From assembly GCA_037355855.1 (NCBI GenBank), contig CM074758.1:9600135-9664134 (forward strand): 64,000 nucleotides of DNA, written 5' to 3'. How positions within the stretch are numbered: position 1 is the first letter of the stretch; every line of letters starts with the position of its first letter. This stretch comes from Pseudo-nitzschia pungens (Eukaryota > Bacillariophyta > Bacillariophyceae > Bacillariales > Bacillariaceae). The notes below the pieces were generated by a model. The model did no database searches. It was given only the letters and a program-made list of their open reading frames with translations, and was not told the DNA's origin. Positions 31,001-38,698 of this stretch are shown in pieces. The translations under genes and the position numbers were made by a program.

Positions 31001-34000
31001 TGCCACCAATCGGCCACGCACGTCTGTTGCCACCTCTCATGACTTTGCAGCCCTGAAACCTTTCTTTGCTTGGATTCCCATTGACAGAATCCTTGCCACG
31101 TTCCAGAATTCCACTCAGTATGGTTCCATGCCAACCAGCCCTGATGGCAACCTCTTCAAGCGATACAAGGCTCCCCAGCCTGCAATGAATGTGCGCCCAT
31201 TCCATGATGATGTCCTCTCCGACGCTATCTATTGTGACACCCCCTCCATCGATGGCGGTTCCAAAATGGCTCAACTCTTCTTTGGTCGACTCTCCCACAT
31301 CATCCATGTCGAACCCATGAAGACCACTGGTGATTTTCTCTCCTGCTTCCAAAATTTCGTTCGCACCTGGGGACGTCCACTTCGCCTGCTGTGTGACTCT
31401 GGAAAATATCAGGCCAGCAACCGTGTCCTTGATTACCTTCGCCTTCTTTGGATTCGGCTTTGGCAATCTGAACCTTACTATCAACATCAAAACAAGTTTG
31501 AGCGACGTTATCAGACCTTTCTCCGCGCTGTCAATCGTGTCATGGACCAGACTGGCACCCCCCCTCACCTATGGTTTCACTGCATGCAATATCTTGCTGG
31601 CTTACTCAACCATATCTCTGACCCCACTCTCCATGATCGTCAACCCATCTTTGTTGCCACTGGCACCCTTGGTGACATCTCTGCCTATACCGCCTTCTTC
31701 TGGTTCGAGCCTGTCTACTTCAAAGTGGATGACTCTCCCTTTGGATCCCCCACTGAACGCTTTGGGCACTTTGTTGGCCTCGCTGATCACGTCGGCCATG
31801 CCATGACATTCAACATTTGGGTTCCCGCCACCAACAAGATTGTCCCACGAAGCAATGTCCGTACAGCTTTGGATGCATCCAACCGCAATCAACGTGCTGG
31901 CACTTTCACTGATGATGCCTTCATCGCCTGGCGTCAACACCTCAATTCCTCTGACATCCCCATTGCCTCTGGTGCCACTCCCTCTCGCCTCACATCTGTT
32001 CCTCTTCCCGCCTCCCCTGCTTCCACACCTGCCTATCGTGCCTCTGACACCTATACCCAGATTGATGGAAAATGGCAACTTGTTCCACTCAAGCACAACT
32101 ATGGGGAGATGGATGATGTACCTTTTCGTCAGGTTGTTTACTCCAAAGACAAGACAGGTACTCCACAGCTTGAATCTGATTTCGGTGATCCTGAACTTGC
32201 TTATCTAGACACAAGCGTTTCTCCGGATGATCCAAGCCTTGATTATATTCCTGACACCGGTCCATCAAAAGTAGTTCTACTTGACCATGATGGCAACCCT
32301 GTATGCAACCAACATGGGGAGCTACAAACAATTGATGCCATTCCTCCCGATGATCTCATCGGACGCTCGTTCCTCATCTCCAACCCAGATGGTACCAGAA
32401 CACGAACCACTGTTGTCAGCATTCTTGACAAGCTCCAAACGAATCCTGACCTCATCAAGTTCAAATGCAACCATGACAATGACACTGTTGATGACGTCAT
32501 TGCATACAATGACATCATGAATCACATCCATCGTGACGAAACTCAAGAAGATGGCCCATTGTGGGCATTCAGACGCATTCTTGGACACCAAGGTCCATTG
32601 ACTCATCGCCATCCCGACTACAAGGGAAGCCTTTACAATCTATGGGTGGAATGGGAAAACATGGAACGTACTTTTGAACCACTCAACATAATGGCAGCTG
32701 ATGACCCTGTCACTGTGGCACAATATGCCAAGGAACACAACCTCTTACAAACCAGAGGCTGGAAAAGACTTCGGCGCATTGTCAAACTGGCCAAACGTAC
32801 CAAACAGTTGGAGCGCCTCACCAAACAAGCCAAACTCAAATCCTTCAACACCAGTCCCAAATACCAATACGGCTTCCAAGTTCCCAACAATCATGAAGAA
32901 GCTGTACAACTGGACACCAAGAATGGCAACACCAAATGGCAAGATGCCATCAAGCTTGAAATGCAACAACTTCACGACTACGAGACCTTTATTGACAACG
33001 GACCTTTTGCAGCATCCAACATTCCTTCTGGGTATCAACAAATCAAGGTCCACATGATCTTTGCCGTCAAACATGATGGACGTCATAAGGCAAGACTTGT
33101 AGCAAATGGCAATCTCACAGATGTGCCACTTGACAGCGTGTATGCTGGAGTGGTGTCACTACGAGGCCTCCGCATGTGCCTGTTTGCAGCTGAACTCAAC
33201 TCCCTTGACGCATGGGGCACAGACATTGGTAATGCCTACTTAGAAGCCCTCACTTCTGAAAAGGTCTGCATCAAAGCAGGTCCAGAGTTTGGTCCTCTCA
33301 AAGGTCACATGCTGCTTATCCACAAAGCCCTTTATGGTCTACGCTCATCTGGGAAATGCTTTGGTGACCTTCTCGCTGCATGTCTCATTGAACAAGGTTT
33401 TGAACGGTCCAAGAATGAAGCTGAAATCTTCATGCGTCCTGGCGTTAACAAACATGGGGAGCCTGTTTATGAATATGTTGCAACCTATGTTGATGACCTT
33501 TGTGTGTGCATGTCAGACCCAAATCAATTTCTTGAAGTCCTCCAAGCTGAACCCTACAACTTCAAACTCAAAGGTTCAGGACCTATGCAATTTCACCTTG
33601 GATGTGGTTTCACAAAGGACAAACATGGGATTCTTTGCATGGATCCATCCAAATTCATCTCCAAACTTGAAACCTCCTATCAACAGATGTTTGGCTGCGC
33701 ACCTAAAACAAGAGCACAGTCTCCACTTGAAGAAAATGACCATCCTGAACTTGACACATCTGACTTCCTTGATGAAGAAGACACCAAGAAGTACCAGAGC
33801 ATGATTGGATCCCTCCAATGGCTTGTCACGATTGGGCGCTTTGATATTCAAACAGCTGTGATGACAATGTCCAGTTTTAGAGCTCAACCAAGACAAGGTC
33901 ACTTGGAGCGTGCAAAACGCATATACGGTTATGTAACAAAGTTCAAAGGATTCAAAATTCGCTTTCGCACCCAAGCTCCAGAACTCCCAGTTTCTGCCCC

Positions 34001-34592
34001 TGACAACAAGTCTCACGATTGGTCACTCAGTGTATATGGTGAATGCAAGGAAGAACTGCCAACTGATGCACCAACACCACTTGGCAAACCTGTTGTCCTC
34101 AACCATTTCTATGATGCAAATCTCATGCATGACATCCTCTCTGGAAAAGCTGTCACTGGCATTCTGCATTTTGCAAACAAAACACCAATCATGTGGTTCT
34201 CCAAGAAACAATCCACTGTGGAGACTGCAACATTTGGTGCTGAATTTGTTGCAGCACGGACATGCATTGAACAGATTGTAGATTTGCGCCAATCATTCCG
34301 ATACATGGGTATCCCTGTAAAAGATACCTCATTTGGATGGGGAGACAATGAAAAGCAAGTACTCAGTGCTTCATTTCCTTATGCAAGACTCCATAAACGG
34401 CACAATATCCTCACATATCACTATGTTCGGGGCATGATTGCACGAGGCTTCATCAGCCTGCAACACATTTGTGGTAAGGACAACTGTGCTGACATCCTCA
34501 CCAAACATTGGAGTCACAATTCTGTCTATTCCATGATTAAACCCATCTTCAACTATGAAGGCAACACAGGTGATCTCTTTATTGAAGATTAA
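28080..34592 (+). CDS. Copia Gag-Pol polyprotein (2170 aa) with a chromodomain-like segment
   Basis: One uninterrupted frame encodes the whole replication machinery. Gag fills about residues 1-600, without a clear CCHC knuckle. The protease motif is MIDRGANG near 700, where Arg replaces the usual Ser/Thr. Integrase catalytic residues are visible in YCDTPS (about 1050), LLCDSG (about 1102) and NKFERR (about 1138). About residues 1486-1550 resemble a chromodomain (WAFRRILGH, YNLWVEWENMERTFEPLNIM), placed between integrase and reverse transcriptase. Reverse transcriptase has TDIGNAYLEA (about 1714) and YVDDLCVC (about 1802). RNase H follows with FYDANLMHD (about 2010) and TFGAEFVAAR (about 2047). 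The domain order PR-IN-RT-RH is that of Copia (Ty1) elements. No stop or frameshift is present. Confidence 0.93.
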   Translation: MPYQTRQRAPFPATNEDTYRTFQSIQTAARTRFNTNTMSDDHASTNTTEANDASTDDGDSFFPSFDSHVAHILRNFLNIHTEDGDIICDALRYVGYTTWGEFWFLSHDLISCLQYEDHGRLVPISPGHTLRLRPIAAYMNHIKTTVGLRESLDFANYNSNDFLEFRATYHAPSLSPPAPPHQMPPPHERTQPTSSSRFVKTDEQLKYENWIKRSHDVTVFDVLKNDTRFETWLTGFRAQLAAYDFDVDQFLDPDWNTSNLDGYHHKLFQKQCTFFWVLVLRVLKSDLSLSCVQTHPPTMDGRAAYFEYIKLRASTFTQEFDIAKQTQTLQSLNLASWKESTVKFLTHWFDQYDLLCKMTAPKSPMQYHMLRTLLLNACAYDAHLSDQFSKVPLPSTSDLSQGNDTVHILKLKTTLLAEATRLDSRATLTLPTSRSTIRANLHEAFSFLDASELTDDFMDDVQTYAAFRASQPRKPDPSTRLPESFWKSLTPEGMTLWRKMNPVDKRKFIAVLNPTKFPDLHSFSNPTPKPVGRKAYATDLLPGPYTTPASLPASTTIYDPSDFDDIANDTSDALVTQWIARQHGSTPTGSFQELSKRQATTNPSRQSQPSKPSGRTPLPLASSMSPGHPARLLADNKPKLPTQLVARMADGSSSVVARFDDPIACQSVTHLLQQHTSPHNWSACQHHTYCCSQGRFSTPNLAMIDRGANGCIIGRDATLISVDVPKRFVHVTGINNHQLQNIPIATAGAYCHSNRGPVILIFHECAYTGKHDSIISSAQLEAHHLTVDDKSLKSGGKQIISTPDGFVFPLSIQHGLPYLRMRKFTPAEYDSLPHVIMTSDQFWDPTLLDQDYHASDPSFVALYPDTLTDLPHPDIDLQGNPRNLNPRHPDSSTQFHTTLLNPGSCVHFHEFVTVPSIDNPGPSVSASASAAGSFWLHHADYFHSELLARCAFTALQSHLEPSADDVSYSDDTLHATNRPRTSVATSHDFAALKPFFAWIPIDRILATFQNSTQYGSMPTSPDGNLFKRYKAPQPAMNVRPFHDDVLSDAIYCDTPSIDGGSKMAQLFFGRLSHIIHVEPMKTTGDFLSCFQNFVRTWGRPLRLLCDSGKYQASNRVLDYLRLLWIRLWQSEPYYQHQNKFERRYQTFLRAVNRVMDQTGTPPHLWFHCMQYLAGLLNHISDPTLHDRQPIFVATGTLGDISAYTAFFWFEPVYFKVDDSPFGSPTERFGHFVGLADHVGHAMTFNIWVPATNKIVPRSNVRTALDASNRNQRAGTFTDDAFIAWRQHLNSSDIPIASGATPSRLTSVPLPASPASTPAYRASDTYTQIDGKWQLVPLKHNYGEMDDVPFRQVVYSKDKTGTPQLESDFGDPELAYLDTSVSPDDPSLDYIPDTGPSKVVLLDHDGNPVCNQHGELQTIDAIPPDDLIGRSFLISNPDGTRTRTTVVSILDKLQTNPDLIKFKCNHDNDTVDDVIAYNDIMNHIHRDETQEDGPLWAFRRILGHQGPLTHRHPDYKGSLYNLWVEWENMERTFEPLNIMAADDPVTVAQYAKEHNLLQTRGWKRLRRIVKLAKRTKQLERLTKQAKLKSFNTSPKYQYGFQVPNNHEEAVQLDTKNGNTKWQDAIKLEMQQLHDYETFIDNGPFAASNIPSGYQQIKVHMIFAVKHDGRHKARLVANGNLTDVPLDSVYAGVVSLRGLRMCLFAAELNSLDAWGTDIGNAYLEALTSEKVCIKAGPEFGPLKGHMLLIHKALYGLRSSGKCFGDLLAACLIEQGFERSKNEAEIFMRPGVNKHGEPVYEYVATYVDDLCVCMSDPNQFLEVLQAEPYNFKLKGSGPMQFHLGCGFTKDKHGILCMDPSKFISKLETSYQQMFGCAPKTRAQSPLEENDHPELDTSDFLDEEDTKKYQSMIGSLQWLVTIGRFDIQTAVMTMSSFRAQPRQGHLERAKRIYGYVTKFKGFKIRFRTQAPELPVSAPDNKSHDWSLSVYGECKEELPTDAPTPLGKPVVLNHFYDANLMHDILSGKAVTGILHFANKTPIMWFSKKQSTVETATFGAEFVAARTCIEQIVDLRQSFRYMGIPVKDTSFGWGDNEKQVLSASFPYARLHKRHNILTYHYVRGMIARGFISLQHICGKDNCADILTKHWSHNSVYSMIKPIFNYEGNTGDLFIED

Positions 34593-34635
34593 GACATTAC
34601 ACCATGTTGGTAGCTTGAACATGGCAAAAATCAAG

Positions 34636-34649
34636 GAACAGATGGGGAG
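34636..34649 (+). other. Polypurine tract of the Copia element
   Basis: GAACAGATGGGGAG directly precedes the 3' LTR start TGTTAAATTG, the normal place for plus-strand priming. Confidence 0.7.
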
Positions 34650-35137
34650 TGTTAAATTGTAACCAAAATCGGTTTTCGTTTGACAAACCCTTAACCCTAC
34701 ATACATTACATATGAACGATCAAACACTGCGCGAAAAGAAAACAAAATAATTTTCTACTGGGTTTACAGTACAAGAAAACAAGCAGCAGCAGCAACCACT
34801 CAGTAGAATTAACAAGACAGCAACGTCGAATTCCCAACAAGGTTGTTGTCCTCACATCTTTAGTTTAACTCTGATTTGAATACCTTGATACTTACATCCT
34901 GCTCCTTCAGCAGCTTCCTGTAGAACTACAAGCCTAAGATCTAACTGACTGAGCCCATAAGAGGTAGTTAGAATAGATCTGGTTGATCTTGCTCGATCGG
35001 CCGTAGTGGTGAATTCGAGACTATCGATAGAACAGACCGGCACCTCAACCGGTTTGCACGCCTTTGCTCTTGCTGTATATCTCCAAGCTTGCCTTAGGAC
35101 CTATCAGCTTAAACCCAGTTTCAGCTACATTTTAACA
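34650..35137 (+). repeat. Inner 3' LTR (488 bp), more diverged
   Basis: Full-length TG...CA LTR. It differs from the 5' LTR at several places, for example CATAAGAGGTAG against CAGAAGTGGTAG, GGTTGATCTTGCTCGATC against GGTCGATTCGTTTGATC, and an insertion near GGTTTGCACGCCTTTGC. Confidence 0.9.
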
Positions 35138-35457
35138 TTAACAAGACAGCAACGTCGAATTCCCGACAAGGTTGTTGTCCTCACATCTTTAGTTTAACTC
35201 TGATTTGAATACCTTGATACTTACATCCTGCTCACTCAGCAGCTCCTTGTAGAACTACAAGCCTAAGATCTAACTGACTGAGCCCAGAAGTGGTAGTTAG
35301 AATAGATCTGGTCGATTCGTTTGATCGGCCGTAGTGGTGAATCCGAGACTATCGATAGAACAGACCGGCACCTCAACCGGTTTGCTTGCTCTTGCTGTAT
35401 CTCCAAGCTTGCCTTAGGACCTATCAGCTTAAACCCAGTTTCAGCTACATTTTAACA
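35138..35457 (+). repeat. Outer right LTR fragment (last 320 bp of the LTR)
   Basis: Starts at TTAACAAGACAGCAACG, directly after the inner LTR end TTTTAACA, and runs to the LTR end. It matches the 5' LTRs better than it matches the adjacent inner 3' LTR. The CCTGC target duplication follows at 35458. Confidence 0.9.
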
Positions 35458-35462
35458 CCTGC

Positions 35463-36123
35463 TGGTGCTGCTGCTGCTGCTGCTGCTATCGATCGACGTT
35501 CCTGCTGCTGCTGCAACGGATTGACGTTCCTGCTGCAATCAGGGACAGCAGCAAAGTGTTGATATACAGGGGACAGCAGCAAAGTGTCGATAATACATGG
35601 GACAGCAGCAGCAACACGTCGATAGCATACTACACCAGGGGACAGCAACGCATTGATATACTGCGAACAACAACGCGTCGATAATACAGGGGACAGCAAC
35701 GCATTGATATACTGCGAACAACAACGCGTCGATAATACAGGGGACAGCAGCAGCAACGCGTCGGCAACGCATTGATATGCAGCAAGCGTCAATATACAGG
35801 GGGGGGGAGCAGCAAGCAGCAAGCAGCGAGCAGCAAATAACGTACAGGGGTTTCGCTGGGTTCGCCGCGCGGATTATGTACTACTGTGAAGAGATAAGAT
35901 TACCCTAGCGCAGCCAGGATAGAATCCGCAGCTTCCAAGACCATGACGACAACAGCAGGTCGTGCAAAACAAAAACAACAACCAAATTCTTCAAACACTT
36001 TAACGTTGAACGTTCCGCAAACAATTAGTAGATGACGATTTGCATGTTTCTTACAAGTTACATAGTACTAGTGTTGTGTGTATTTCGTGTTTCGTTTTCG
36101 TGTGTTTTCTCTCTCTTGTTTCG
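35463..36123. repeat. GACAGCA-rich minisatellite and spacer
   Basis: From about 35465 to 35835 the sequence is built of CTG/CAG runs and irregular units containing GGGGACAGCAACGCATTGAT and GCGTCGATAATACAG. One unit of about 51 bp is duplicated in tandem at about 35638-35740. The rest to 36123 shows no gene and includes the 3' flank of the minus-strand gene at 36124. Confidence 0.7.
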
Positions 36124-37002
36124 TCACTTTCGTTGCGGCGTTCCGTGTGCATCAGAAAGTTCGGGCCATCCTTCACATTTTCCCACTCTGAACGCGTCTT
36201 CAAACCAATGCCACACTCCCTCATACGGTAGGCGCCAATCTTTGCCGTAATATCCCGTCAACGTAGAATCGAAGGGTTCCGGTATGCGAACTTTAAGATT
36301 ACCCCACTTTGAGATCGCGTACCGATCACGGAATCCGTAACAATTGTACGCTTTACCTTCCTTCCAAAGTGACGTTACGTAACGGTCTGGTTCTTCAATT
36401 CTTGAAAATAAATCCACTTTAACTGAACGTTTCCCCACTGCCACTTCATATCCAGGTCGATCGATCTTACCAAATCGCGCCATGGGATACATAAAACCAG
36501 CTTCGCGCAACCTGCCGGCCAAAGTTTGTTCATTTTGTCGCAACCAATCTATCGATATCGCGATATCTATGTCTGTATCTCTCATTTCACAATCACGAAT
36601 GAAATTCAATAACGTTCCGCCATGCAAATTGTAATCGCATTCCAAATCGTTCAATACTTCAATTATTTCTGTAAAAGTTACTCCGATTGAAGTTGTTTCG
36701 ATGTTGTCAGGACAACCTTCGTAATCCGTCTTTTTCAAAGCACCCACGTCATAAAAGGCAAAATCCAATGTGATGCTATTAACAAATTCCAAATGAAGCA
36801 ATGTTATGACATTCACCACGGCGATTGCCACTACAAGGAAGAGACGAATATTGCTTGTCGAAAAAAGGGACTTCCTCCATTTGGAGTGCTCTGTTTTTCC
36901 TTGGGACTCTGTTACTTCTGCCAAAGTCTTCATCTTGTCTTCCGGCTCGCTATCCGAATCCTTCGGTGCTGCCGTTGTCTTTGGATCTTCCTCCGTAGAC
37001 AT
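36124..37002 (-). CDS. Fukutin/LicD-like type II membrane protein
   Basis: A 292-residue protein. Residues 1-50 are charged and cytosolic in character, about 53-71 form one hydrophobic helix (IRLFLVVAIAVVNVITLLHL), and the rest would lie in the Golgi or ER lumen. The core motif is NLHGGTLLNFIRDCEMRDTD at about 125-144, continuing IDIAI. This matches the GGTLL...R...D-x-D-x-D pattern of the nucleotidyltransferase-fold LicD/fukutin family, whose members transfer phospho-sugar or phosphocholine-like groups to glycans. D142, D144 and D146 are likely metal ligands. The C-terminal part keeps a YYGKDWRLP motif, also seen near the end of such proteins. Length is short for animal fukutins but normal for the single-domain microbial type. 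The exact donor and acceptor are unknown. Confidence 0.8.
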   Translation of the reverse strand: MSTEEDPKTTAAPKDSDSEPEDKMKTLAEVTESQGKTEHSKWRKSLFSTSNIRLFLVVAIAVVNVITLLHLEFVNSITLDFAFYDVGALKKTDYEGCPDNIETTSIGVTFTEIIEVLNDLECDYNLHGGTLLNFIRDCEMRDTDIDIAISIDWLRQNEQTLAGRLREAGFMYPMARFGKIDRPGYEVAVGKRSVKVDLFSRIEEPDRYVTSLWKEGKAYNCYGFRDRYAISKWGNLKVRIPEPFDSTLTGYYGKDWRLPYEGVWHWFEDAFRVGKCEGWPELSDAHGTPQRK

Positions 37003-37226
37003 GTCTTTCTATTTGATGCGCCTTTCGTTAATTTTATGTTGAAACCAACGTTGCAAGAGGTCTCTCGCCCACTAAGTGATGGATAAGATTATGCAAACAA
37101 ACGTTGAAGTTGATTCCTCCAAGCAGATATAGTTGTTAATAACGTGTTGCACCTTACTACGTATTTTGAATAGTTAGATCTGTTGTCACTTGTCGATTAT
37201 TTACGGTTTTTGCGGTACGTAATATA

Positions 37227-37331
37227 TACTACCTCTGGTCTAAAATACTGTATCGATGGCTCTTATGTGTGCGTTCAAAAATCGTTTATCGTTAAGAGTC
37301 ATCGATACAGTATTTTGGACCAGAGGTAGTA
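37227..37331. mobile_element. MITE of the CTACCTCTGGTCC family
   Basis: A 105 bp palindromic element, TA-CTACCTCTGGTCTAAAATAC to GTATTTTGGACCAGAGGTAG-TA, with arms of about 40 bp that continue into CTGTATCGATGGCTC. It has TA at both ends. Related ends lie at 49771 and 51411. Confidence 0.9.
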
Positions 37332-37332
37332 A

Positions 37333-37370
37333 TATACTATGGAATTCCTGACAGCTGTCCCAGTACCCGT
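37333..37370. repeat. Single end of a CTAC...GTCCC MITE
   Basis: TACTATGGAATTCCTGACAG followed by CTGTCCC resembles one end of the 90-95 bp MITEs nearby, but no partner end is seen close by. It abuts the preceding MITE. Confidence 0.5.
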
Positions 37371-37478
37371 ACAGTATGTTTTTGACATGATGATTCCATC
37401 TTTTTCTTCAAGAATGTCTTTCGTCTCCGAACCAAACAATAAGATTAAGATTACAAGTAAGGTTAGCTCTTGCAAAAT

Positions 37479-37568
37479 TACTACAGAATTCTTATCAGCT
37501 GTCCCAGGGTTTCAGAAGAAACTAGTAAGACGTAGAACAGGGGGACAGATGATTAGAATATTGTAGTA
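37479..37568. mobile_element. MITE, CTACAGAATTC family (90 bp)
   Basis: TA-CTACAGAATTCTTATCAGCTG at the left and a diverged right end (GGGGGACAGATGATTAGAAT then ATTGTAG-TA). Less symmetric than its relatives, so probably older. Confidence 0.75.
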
Positions 37569-37742
37569 CTCGTACGAGTAATCTTATTCCGAAGAACTGT
37601 TCACTTACTGCAGACTGTTGCCATACTTGTGTAAGATTACTTAAACGTACCATATTATACATTTTATCAATCATAATTCTCAATGCCAAAAATTGTAAAT
37701 TGCGCCCAACTTAGGACTATTTTTTTTTGTCACGATACTTTA

Positions 37743-37837
37743 TACTACAAAATTCTTATCAGCTGTCCCCCGGTTCTACGTCCCCGACTACTAATTTCTA
37801 CTGAAACCCGGGGACAGCTGATAGGAATTCCGTAGTA
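37743..37837. mobile_element. MITE, CTACAAAATTC family (95 bp)
   Basis: TA-CTACAAAATTCTTATCAGCT and the inverted end AGCTGATAGGAATTCCGTAG-TA. Nearly identical to the copy at 54917-55011. Confidence 0.9.
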
Positions 37838-38097
37838 GAATCGGAAGAAGGAGGGGGACTGAGTCTGCGGGAAATCATATTTTCCTACCGTACCGGTACG
37901 AGTACAGTTGGTCCTCCGTCTCTTAAGGCACACCCTTAACCAATTCGGGTGTGCCTAAGTAGAAAAATAATGAGAGTTTTTTTTTTTTTTTTGGTCTATA
38001 GGGTGTGCCTAAGTACAAGTAGAAAAATAATACGAAGTAGCAACAAAAACGTTCAACAAAGAAACAAAAACCATCGGATGGCCCTCTGTAAAACTCT

Positions 38098-38192
38098 TAC
38101 TGAAAAGTTCTTATCAGCTGTCCCCGGGTTCTGCGTCCACGACTCGTAATTTCTACTGAAACCCGGGGACAGCTGATAGGAATTCTGTAGTA
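38098..38192. mobile_element. MITE, CTGAAAAGTTC variant (95 bp)
   Basis: TA-CTGAAAAGTTCTTATCAGCT and the inverted end AGCTGATAGGAATTCTGTAG-TA. Same internal sequence as the 37743 and 54917 copies apart from scattered differences. Confidence 0.9.
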
Positions 38193-38439
38193 GTAGTAAA
38201 TGTCTTTCTTGTGTCGTATTTCGATGACTCATCTGTCCTTTGTCCAACAGTAACCTTAACCTTACCGCCTTGAGAATGACCAGGACGACGTGACGAAAAA
38301 CGTTGCTTTGGTTGCTGCCACATCATAATCTTACACGGTACAAATTTCTGATTTCTACAATGTAACCTTAAAAGATGATCTTACCGGTAAGGTACTTGTA
38401 CGTAAACCTCACCGGTATTCCAACGCCACAAGCGGAAGA

Positions 38440-38681
38440 TGTTGAAGGAACAAGCAATGTGTCAATCAAACAACAGGCTTGTCCAGTCTCAAGAAGAAAA
38501 TTGGATAAACTTCATAAACTAGATAATTTTCAAAGTGTAAGACATCTGCTCTGCTGAGCAACATGCTTGCCCTTTTGTTAACGTTGTGGTGCAGTTTACC
38601 ACATTACTAATAATTCTATTTTCGTGAACGTACGCATGGCAGACGATTCGACTCGTATGATTCTCAACCTGATTCTCAACA
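38440..38681 (-). repeat. 3' LTR of the minus-strand Copia element
   Basis: On the plus strand it starts TGTTGAAGGAACAAGC and ends GATTCTCAACA. It is the 3' LTR with respect to the element. The polyprotein stop at 38699 is 18 bases away. Confidence 0.9.
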
Positions 38682-38698
38682 CACTCCTGCGATATCGT

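Larger units (their letters stand above)
26391..35457 (+). mobile_element. Copia-type LTR retrotransposon with duplicated LTR segments
   Basis: The 5 bp sequence CCTGC lies directly before 26391 (26386-26390) and directly after 35457 (35458-35462), so the outermost LTR pieces mark the original insertion. Inside are a truncated LTR, a full LTR, a 2170-codon gag-pol frame, a second full LTR and a second truncated LTR. LTRs start TGTTAAATTG and end TTTTAACA. The reading frame is intact, so the element may be competent or recently active. Confidence 0.92.

Noticed and set aside
35445..35822. 125-codon minus-strand frame through the GACAGCA minisatellite
   Set aside because: It translates the repeat units themselves (repeated VPCIIDALL and similar), with no independent evidence.
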